DNA from: Candidatus Nealsonbacteria bacterium CG08_land_8_20_14_0_20_36_22
Lineage (GTDB): Bacteria; Patescibacteriota; Minisyncoccia; Minisyncoccales; GWA2-38-27
Length of the DNA: 9,216 nucleotides
Direction: 5' to 3'
Assembly: GCA_002774555.1 (NCBI GenBank)
Contig: PEYC01000022.1
Span: 1 to 9,216 of the forward strand
In this document: positions 5,069 through 9,216 of the stretch, in pieces
Layout: each line of letters starts with the position of its first letter
How positions within the stretch are numbered: the stretch's first letter is position 1
Position numbers and translations under genes: made by a program
Notes under the pieces: generated by a model
The model's database searches: none
The model's input: only the letters and a program-made list of their open reading frames with translations
Told to the model about the DNA's origin: nothing

Positions 5069-5874
5069 AATTTTTGGCAGAAGGAACAGAAATGGGCGCT
5101 GCGGCCGCCCATTTTTGCTTTTTTTATTTCTGCGCCACAACGTGAGCATTTTTCTCCCTCTCTCCGGTAAACTTTTCTCATTTTATCAAACCCTCCTCTC
5201 TTTCCTTGTAAATCCCGATAATCGGATATACTTTCTCCCCCAAGCTTTATTGCTTTTCTTAAAACATTTTTAATGTTGCTGTAAATATCTCTAATCTCTT
5301 TTTCGGTCAGTTTGGAAACATCCTTGAATGGATGGATTTTTGACCTCCATAAAACCTCATCGGAATAAATATTGCCAATTCCGGCAATAACTTCCTGGTC
5401 CATTAAAACCTGTTTTATCTTGCCCCGTCTGCCCTTCAAAATCTCTTTAAATTTTTCGAAAGTAAAGCCGCTTCCAAGCGGCTCTGGTCCCAGCTTTTTA
5501 AATTCTTCTGAATTCAAAAGTTCTTCTGTTTTCCATAACTCAACTTTGGCAAATTTCCTCAAATCAGAAAGAGCTAATATTTTTCCATTGTCTAAAAAAA
5601 ACTTTAGGTGAATATATGTATTTACTTTATCTTTTTCCCGTTCTTCATAAAGCAAATGCCCAGTAAGCTTCTGATGAACCAAGAGTGAATATCCTTGCGA
5701 AAGCTCAAAAATAATATTCTTTCCTTTCCGCCAAACTTTTTTAATTTTCTTGTTTTTTAATTCTTTTAATTTTTTAAATTTTTCTAAATCTGTCCAAACA
5801 TCAATAAAGGTCCTGGAAAGGACCTTTTGCTGTAAACCTCTTACAGTTGTTTCAACCTCGGGTAGTTCAGGCAT
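5065..5874 (-). CDS. mutM: Formamidopyrimidine-DNA glycosylase (Fpg/MutM)
   Basis: Fpg removes oxidised purines such as 8-oxoguanine and cleaves the abasic strand. The 269 aa are full length. The N-terminus PELPEVE gives the catalytic Pro2 and Glu3; RKGKNIIFEL supplies the conserved Lys52; the helix-two-turn-helix region contains GIGNIYSDEVLW (165-176). A C-terminal zinc finger has Cys243, Cys246, Cys263 and Cys266, with the conserved Arg258 in GGRSAHFC. The strand-inserting wedge is DLRKF (Arg106, Phe108), but Leu70 in HQKLTG stands where Met is usual (HLGMTG). The start lies 2 nt after the receiver stop and the TGA overlaps the holA ATG by 4 nt, so it is most likely translated from the same transcript as those genes. 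Confidence 0.97.
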   Translation of the reverse strand: MPELPEVETTVRGLQQKVLSRTFIDVWTDLEKFKKLKELKNKKIKKVWRKGKNIIFELSQGYSLLVHQKLTGHLLYEEREKDKVNTYIHLKFFLDNGKILALSDLRKFAKVELWKTEELLNSEEFKKLGPEPLGSGFTFEKFKEILKGRRGKIKQVLMDQEVIAGIGNIYSDEVLWRSKIHPFKDVSKLTEKEIRDIYSNIKNVLRKAIKLGGESISDYRDLQGKRGGFDKMRKVYRREGEKCSRCGAEIKKAKMGGRSAHFCSFCQKL

Positions 5875-5876
5875 TA

Positions 5877-6245
5877 TTACTTAAAGATTATTCCAATTTT
5901 CTCAATAATTTCTGCCGGGGTAAAGTGGGCTTTTATTAAGTAATCAACAGCGCCCATTTTTAGACCTTTCTCAATATCATCTTTCTGGCCAAGGTTTGAA
6001 AGAATAATTACTGGAATTTGAGCAATAGCTGGATTTTCTTTAATTTTAGTTAAAACCTCAAATCCATCCAGGCCAGGTAAAATAAGGTCAAGCAGAACTA
6101 AATCTGGTTTTTCTTTTTTAACTGCCTCTAGACCTTTTTCCCCGTCTACTGCTTCGGCAATATCATAACCCTCGTGCAAAAGCTTCTGGGAAATTAACTC
6201 CCGGAGAAATTTATCATCTTCAATGACTAAAATTTTCTTCGCCAT
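5877..6245 (-). CDS. Single-domain response regulator (CheY-like receiver)
   Basis: This is a 122-aa stand-alone receiver with no DNA-binding or enzymatic output domain. Key residues are present: the acidic pair Asp10-Asp11 in VIEDD, phosphoacceptor Asp53 in LVLLDLILPGLDG, the Ser83 switch in IILSN, and Lys105 in YLIKAHFTP. It should be phosphorylated by the histidine kinase encoded just upstream, with the signal passed by protein contact, since no output domain is attached. The 47-nt gap from the kinase is the largest in the cluster and carries a candidate promoter (TTGTCT, 17 nt, TAAAAT) ending 8 nt before the ATG. There is no Shine-Dalgarno, so it may be leaderless. mutM follows after 2 nt. 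The downstream partner is unknown; the nearby PilB-like ATPase is one possible target, as inference only. Confidence 0.95.
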   Translation of the reverse strand: MAKKILVIEDDKFLRELISQKLLHEGYDIAEAVDGEKGLEAVKKEKPDLVLLDLILPGLDGFEVLTKIKENPAIAQIPVIILSNLGQKDDIEKGLKMGAVDYLIKAHFTPAEIIEKIGIIFK

Positions 6246-6253
6246 GTTATTTT

Positions 6254-6282
6254 ATTTTATCTTATCCAAGAAATAAAGACAA
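6254..6282 (-). promoter_or_regulatory. Candidate promoter of the receiver-mutM-holA segment
   Basis: On the minus strand TTGTCT (6282-6277) and TAAAAT (6259-6254) are separated by 17 nt. The -10 ends 8 nt before the receiver ATG (6245), so the transcript would start at or very near the start codon. This would let the receiver, mutM and holA be expressed apart from the kinase. Confidence 0.5.
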
Positions 6283-6292
6283 GGGTGGGATG

Positions 6293-7408
6293 TTAATAAA
6301 ACTTTTCTGTTAGATATTCTCCAAATTTTTCTTTTATAGGCAGGGTAAAATAGAAAGTTGTTCCTTTTCCTTCTTCTGATTCAAACCAAATTATTCCTCT
6401 ATGGGCCTCAATGATATTTTTGGCAATATAAAGACCGAGGCCCGTACCTTCTGTATCTATTCTCATTATATTAGAACCCCTAAAAAATTTAGTAAAGATT
6501 TTATCTTGTTCATTTAAAGGAATTCCCAGGCCGCTATCTTGAATTTGAACTTCTATATTTTTTTCTTCTTTTTTAACAAAGATTGAAATTTTCCCCTTGG
6601 GGAGCGTATATCTTAACGCATTATCTAAAATATTTCTAACAGCGATTTTTGTCTTTTCAACATCCACCATAGTTTTTGGCAGTTGTTCTTCTGGTTTTTT
6701 AAATTCAAACTTAATTTTTTTCTCTTTTATTTGCTCTTTATACTCTTCTATTATGGACTGAATTAGGTCTTCAATATTTAAAAGAACCAACTTGGAAAGA
6801 TATCTTCCTTCCTCAATTTCAGCCACATTTAAAAGGTCATTGACTAGCCGAATTGCTTTATCATTGGTCTTATGGGCTTTTTCAATGAGCTTTTTCTGCT
6901 CCTTGTTTAACTTTCCTAAGTCGCCTTCCAACAACACCTCTAGAGACCACTTTACGGCAGAAGTCGGCGTCCGAAGCTGATGGGCAGCCACGGTAACAAA
7001 TTCTGTTTTCATTTTTTGAACTAACCTCTCTCGGCTCACATCGTGTAAAATAACCAAGGTGCTCAGCTTGATACCTCCTGTTATTATTGGAACTGTAGTT
7101 ACTTCTAAAATAAGGTTTTCGCTAATTTGAAGTTCTTCACGGGAAACCTCTTTGACGCCTCCTCCTAATAAAAAAACTAAGGGTTCAAATTTTGGGAAAC
7201 GATTTAGGTCCAAAATTGATTTCCCTAATATTTTTTCTTTTTCAACTCCGAAAAACTCTTCAGCCCAAGGGTTAATCAGAACAACCTTATTATTTTTATC
7301 AAAAATCAAAAGACCGTCAGTAAAATAATCTGTAATTGTTAAACCATTCTCTCGTAAATTTCCATAAAACTCTCCTTCTTTTTTGTTTTTCTTTTTTCCC
7401 AAAAACAT
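6293..7408 (-). CDS. Soluble PAS-domain sensor histidine kinase
   Basis: This 371-aa cytoplasmic histidine kinase has no transmembrane segment. Residues about 22-125 form a PAS-like sensor (LLIFDKNNKVVLINPWAEEFFG). The dimerisation and phosphoacceptor domain has the H-box FVTVAAHQLRTPTSAVKW with His143. The ATPase domain has the N-box RNILDNALRYT (258-268), G1 DSGLGI (291-296), F-box FTKFFR (305-310) and G2 GTGLGLYIAK (321-330). All catalytic motifs are intact. It probably phosphorylates the CheY-like receiver encoded next. The signal is unknown; a PAS input without membrane anchor suggests an internal cue such as redox or a metabolite. Its ATG lies 2 nt after the exonuclease stop. No Shine-Dalgarno is visible, and a weak -10-like TAAGAT (7421-7416) stands 7 nt before it. 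Confidence 0.96.
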   Translation of the reverse strand: MFLGKKKNKKEGEFYGNLRENGLTITDYFTDGLLIFDKNNKVVLINPWAEEFFGVEKEKILGKSILDLNRFPKFEPLVFLLGGGVKEVSREELQISENLILEVTTVPIITGGIKLSTLVILHDVSRERLVQKMKTEFVTVAAHQLRTPTSAVKWSLEVLLEGDLGKLNKEQKKLIEKAHKTNDKAIRLVNDLLNVAEIEEGRYLSKLVLLNIEDLIQSIIEEYKEQIKEKKIKFEFKKPEEQLPKTMVDVEKTKIAVRNILDNALRYTLPKGKISIFVKKEEKNIEVQIQDSGLGIPLNEQDKIFTKFFRGSNIMRIDTEGTGLGLYIAKNIIEAHRGIIWFESEEGKGTTFYFTLPIKEKFGEYLTEKFY

Positions 7409-7410
7409 TA

Positions 7411-8379
7411 CTATAATCTTAAATTGTTATTTACCCCGTTAGAAAACCCGCTTTTTCTAATGGGGTTAACTTGCTTGACCGGCAATTTATTAATAAGCGT
7501 TTTAAACTCGTAGTCATTAAAAATCTGGGATACCTTATTTCTATTATAATCTCCCCAATGGCATTTTTCCAGATTGAAATCAATTGGCACATCTTTTTTT
7601 ATTTCGGCTAACATTTTGGAAACAAAAGCCTGGTCTTTATAATCTAAAAGTTTTTTCCCTAATGACTCTTTTAAATTTTTAGCTTTTTGAGTATTTTTCC
7701 CCAATTCTTTGTAAAGATTTTCTAAAGTTCCGAATTCTTTAATTAAGGCAATCGCTGTTTTCTCTCCGATTCCGAAGACCCCGGGAATATTATCCGAAGG
7801 GTCACCTCTTAAGGCCTTAAAATCAATTAACTGTTCAGGCTCTAACCCCCCATATTTTTCCTTAACTTTTTCTCTATCGTATAAAACAATATCCTTGACC
7901 CCTTTTCTTAAAATATAAACCTTAGTGTTCTTATCAACTAATTGCAAAGCATCTAAATCGCCGGTTAAAATAATCGTTTCTATCTCTGGCAAAATTTGCT
8001 TCTTTGGAGCTTTTTGGGAAATTGTACCGATTAAATCATCTGCTTCAAAACCTTGTTTTTCAAAAATCTGAACGTTAAAACCTTCCAAAACTTCTTTTAT
8101 TTTGGGAATTTGCTGATAAAGTTCCTTTGGCGCTTTTTCCCGGGTTGCTTTGTAAAGTTTATATTTTTGATGCCGAAAGGTCGGGGCAGGGAAATCAAAA
8201 GTGGCTACAACAAAGTCGGGCTGAAATTCTTTAATTGCTTTAAAAAAAACCAACAAAAATCCATAAACAGCGTTAACCAATTCTCCTTTTTTGGTCGTCA
8301 AAGGAGGCAGGGCGTGGAAAGCCCGATGAATCACCGCATTCCCATCAATAATAATTAACCGCTTTTTATTTTCGGTCAT
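7411..8379 (-). CDS. Stand-alone PolA-type 5'-3' exonuclease (flap nuclease)
   Basis: This structure-specific 5'-nuclease corresponds to the N-terminal domain of DNA polymerase I, which removes RNA primers and flaps. Metal-binding motifs are intact: Asp12 (IIIDGNAVIHRAFHA), EADD (112-115), TGDLDALQLV with Asp141 and Asp143, and GDPSDN with Asp193 and Asp196, followed by the helix-hairpin-helix IPGVFGIGEKTA (198-209). At 322 aa it covers the whole nuclease domain but has no polymerase part. The conserved end FKTLINKLP, where PolA normally continues into its next domain, is followed by an 18-24 residue tail encoded by a palindromic repeat (NPIRKSGFSNGV). The ATG overlaps the tsaE TGA by 4 nt, and a perfect extended -10 lies 6 nt before it. 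Enzyme family is certain. Whether the polymerase domain is encoded elsewhere cannot be seen here. Confidence 0.95.
   Translation of the reverse strand: MTENKKRLIIIDGNAVIHRAFHALPPLTTKKGELVNAVYGFLLVFFKAIKEFQPDFVVATFDFPAPTFRHQKYKLYKATREKAPKELYQQIPKIKEVLEGFNVQIFEKQGFEADDLIGTISQKAPKKQILPEIETIILTGDLDALQLVDKNTKVYILRKGVKDIVLYDREKVKEKYGGLEPEQLIDFKALRGDPSDNIPGVFGIGEKTAIALIKEFGTLENLYKELGKNTQKAKNLKESLGKKLLDYKDQAFVSKMLAEIKKDVPIDFNLEKCHWGDYNRNKVSQIFNDYEFKTLINKLPVKQVNPIRKSGFSNGVNNNLRL
7433..7466. repeat. 34-bp palindromic element in the 3' end of the exonuclease gene
   Basis: Two 14-nt arms (7433-7446 and 7453-7466) are inverted copies with one mismatch, separated by a 6-nt loop. In frame it encodes the motif NPIRKSGFSNGV near the C-terminus. 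No T-run follows on either strand, so it is not a typical terminator. The arrangement resembles small palindromic elements that insert in frame into genes. I recall similar peptides in other Parcubacteria proteins, but this is memory, not a search. Confidence 0.75.
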
Positions 8380-8849
8380 TTCTCAATTATATCACAAATA
8401 AATGAAATTTTTCGCTTTTTCTCGTCAATAAATTCAAAATTAATCCAGAGAACATCTTCAGGCATTATTTTTTTGATTTTATCAGCCCATTCAACGGCAA
8501 CAATGTTCCGGGGATTGGAAATGATTTCTTTGAAACCTAAATCAAGTAGTTCTCTGGGCTTTTTAATTCTATAACAATCAAGGTGATAAAAATTGTTAAA
8601 TTGTTTAATTGTTAAATTGTTAAATTGAAATCTTTTTATTATCACAAAAGTGGGGCTTAGAACTTTCTCTTTTATTCCAAGTGCTTTGGCAAAACCTTGA
8701 ACAAAAGTGGTCTTCCCACTGCCCAATTCTCCTTCCAAACCAATAACAAAAGCTGTTTTCTCTGGTTTTTTCTTCAAAATATCTTTAGCTAATTTTTGAC
8801 CTAATTTCTTTGTCTGAGCTGAACTGCTTGTAATATATTCTTTTTTCAT
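8376..8849 (-). CDS. tsaE: tRNA threonylcarbamoyladenosine biosynthesis ATPase TsaE
   Basis: TsaE is the ATPase that works with TsaB and TsaD to make the t6A modification at position 37 of ANN-decoding tRNAs. The 157-aa protein has Walker A GELGSGKT (40-47), the switch-like SPTF (65-68), HLDCYR (89-94, normally HFDLYR) and VAVEWADKI (117-125). Between the SPTF strand and HLDCYR, residues about 75-87 (QFNNLTIKQFNNF) are encoded by an 8-bp tandem repeat and replace the variable loop. The ATG at 8849 has no Shine-Dalgarno and lies only 16 bp from the divergent PilB-like start. The TGA overlaps the exonuclease ATG by 4 nt. It is the first gene of the minus-strand cluster. tsaB and tsaD are not in the window. 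Confidence 0.95.
   Translation of the reverse strand: MKKEYITSSSAQTKKLGQKLAKDILKKKPEKTAFVIGLEGELGSGKTTFVQGFAKALGIKEKVLSPTFVIIKRFQFNNLTIKQFNNFYHLDCYRIKKPRELLDLGFKEIISNPRNIVAVEWADKIKKIMPEDVLWINFEFIDEKKRKISFICDIIEK
8386..8394 (-). promoter_or_regulatory. Extended -10 element before the exonuclease start, inside tsaE
   Basis: On the minus strand TG-A-TATAAT (8394-8386) is a perfect extended -10, followed by TGAGAA and the exonuclease ATG. The spacing is identical to that at ruvA. It would give a leaderless internal transcript starting at the exonuclease. No clear -35 was identified. Confidence 0.55.
8591..8627. repeat. 8-bp tandem repeat inside tsaE
   Basis: The unit AATTGTTA is present 4.6 times (8591-8598, 8599-8606 with one T for A, 8607-8614, 8615-8622, then AATTG). 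Three units (24 nt) equal eight codons, which gives a protein period of 8 residues (FNNLTIKQ then FNN). A change of one or two units would shift the tsaE frame. Confidence 0.95.
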
Positions 8850-8868
8850 GTTAGTATATCATAACATG
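8847..8868. promoter_or_regulatory. 22-bp imperfect palindrome carrying both divergent start codons
   Basis: The arms CATGTTA and TAACATG (7 bp, perfect) surround an 8-bp centre that is itself partly symmetric (ATAT). The left CATG holds the tsaE start on the minus strand and the right CATG holds the PilB-like start on the plus strand. AT-rich -10-like hexamers exist in both directions (TATGAT for tsaE, TATATC or TATCAT for pilB), all within 8 nt of the start codons. Promoter function is inferred. Confidence 0.55.
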
Positions 8869-9216
8869 GAGCAAGCAAAAAAAATAACTGGCGAAGTTGA
8901 AATTACTCAGCTAAAAATTGAAGGTGTTCCTAATTTTAAAAAGAAAATTAAGAATTCTTTGAAAAAAAGCACAAGTGAATTATTAGAAATTATTTTAGCA
9001 GGGTCTATAAACCTTGATGCCTCTGATATTCATATTGAACCTGAAGAAGAACAAGCAAAATTAAGAATCAGAATTGACGGGCTTTTGCAAGATGTTTTAT
9101 TTTTTGATTTAAAAACCCATCAATCCTTGGTTTCCCGAATCAAGCTTCTTTCTGAACTTAAATTAAACGTAAGCGACCGACCTCAAGATGGTCGCTTTTC
9201 TATTTTATTGGAAAAG
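8866..9216 (+). CDS. PilB/GspE-type secretion or pilus ATPase (5' part only)
   Basis: The frame opens at ATG 8866 and runs to the window end (117 codons). It belongs to the hexameric ATPases that drive type IV pilus assembly or type II secretion. The visible part is the N2-type domain with the diagnostic ASDIHIEPEEEQAKLRIRIDG (the reading includes Asp-Ile-His-Ile-Glu-Pro) and SRIKLLSELKLN followed by DRPQDGRF. Walker A and Walker B lie beyond the window. Only about 47 residues precede ASDIHIEP, so the long N-terminal domain of standard PilB (roughly 150 residues) is absent. There is no Shine-Dalgarno. An alternative in-frame ATG at 8848 would add six residues. It is divergent from tsaE and may head a pilus or secretion operon to the right. 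Confidence 0.9.
   Translation, partial: MEQAKKITGEVEITQLKIEGVPNFKKKIKNSLKKSTSELLEIILAGSINLDASDIHIEPEEEQAKLRIRIDGLLQDVLFFDLKTHQSLVSRIKLLSELKLNVSDRPQDGRFSILLEK

Noticed and set aside
5069..5149. An upstream in-frame ATG at 5149 that would lengthen holA by 27 residues
   Set aside because: The extra residues lie within mutM, do not resemble the delta family and precede its conserved N-terminus. The ATGA overlap at 5068-5065 is the better start.
5466..5483. Perfect 8-bp stem with a 2-nt loop (AGCCGCTT/AAGCGGCT)
   Set aside because: It lies inside well-conserved mutM codons (region EPLGSGF), the loop is too short for a stable hairpin and no T-run follows.
5806..5827. 8-bp inverted repeat AAAGGTCC/GGACCTTT with a 6-nt loop
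   Set aside because: It is within the mutM N-terminal coding region and followed by only a short T stretch. Its position has no clear regulatory role.
7433..7466. The palindromic element as an intrinsic terminator between exonuclease and kinase
   Set aside because: There is no T-run after the hairpin on either strand and it lies within coding sequence, so a terminator role is unlikely.
8848..8865. An alternative plus-strand ATG at 8848 for the PilB-like gene
   Set aside because: It overlaps the tsaE start, has no Shine-Dalgarno and adds only six unconserved residues. It cannot be excluded, but 8866 is preferred.
1..9216. CRISPR arrays, tRNA or rRNA genes, insertion sequences, riboswitches
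   Set aside because: No regularly spaced repeats, no cloverleaf or rRNA-like sequence, no transposase frame and no recognisable riboswitch core were seen on either strand.

Overview
The window looks like a stretch of a small, AT-rich bacterial genome of the Patescibacteria/CPR type, most likely the Parcubacteria group. This is an inference from several things: a MurE-like ligase without its N-terminal domain, a stand-alone PolA-type 5'-nuclease, very tight gene packing, lysine-rich proteins, and small repeats embedded in frame in genes. UGA is used as an ordinary stop (mutM, tsaE), which argues against the lineages that read UGA as glycine. Every gene was read from sequence; no database search was possible.

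Left part (1-3700, all minus strand). A truncated, unrecognised gene with a CxxC motif (1-306) has a near-perfect sigma70 promoter whose -35 box lies inside the end of the neighbouring gene. Upstream of it, ruvA and a MurE-type Mur ligase form a one-base-overlapping pair. A clear intrinsic terminator separates that pair from a monocistronic B12-binding radical SAM gene that is noticeably more GC-rich than its surroundings.

Middle (3701-4148). A 184-bp intergenic region separates the radical SAM gene from the divergent plus-strand rpsT (ribosomal protein S20). It holds two candidate promoters that would share a self-complementary TTGCAA as -35 box. rpsT meets holA tail to tail with overlapping stop codons.

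Right part (4145-8849, minus strand). A six-gene cluster is transcribed as tsaE, 5'-3' exonuclease, PAS histidine kinase, CheY-like receiver, mutM, holA. It mixes tRNA t6A modification, DNA replication and repair, and a soluble two-component pair. Genes overlap by 4 nt or are 2 nt apart, except for 47 nt between kinase and receiver, which carries its own promoter. Only 16 bp from the tsaE start, and on the plus strand, begins a PilB/GspE-type secretion or pilus ATPase that runs off the window.

The most unusual features are not in the gene list itself. They are an 8-bp tandem array inside tsaE, a 34-bp palindromic element forming the C-terminal tail of the exonuclease, an imperfect 22-bp palindrome containing both start codons of the tsaE/pilB pair, and several genes with a -10 box 6-8 nt before the ATG and no Shine-Dalgarno, which suggests leaderless mRNAs.
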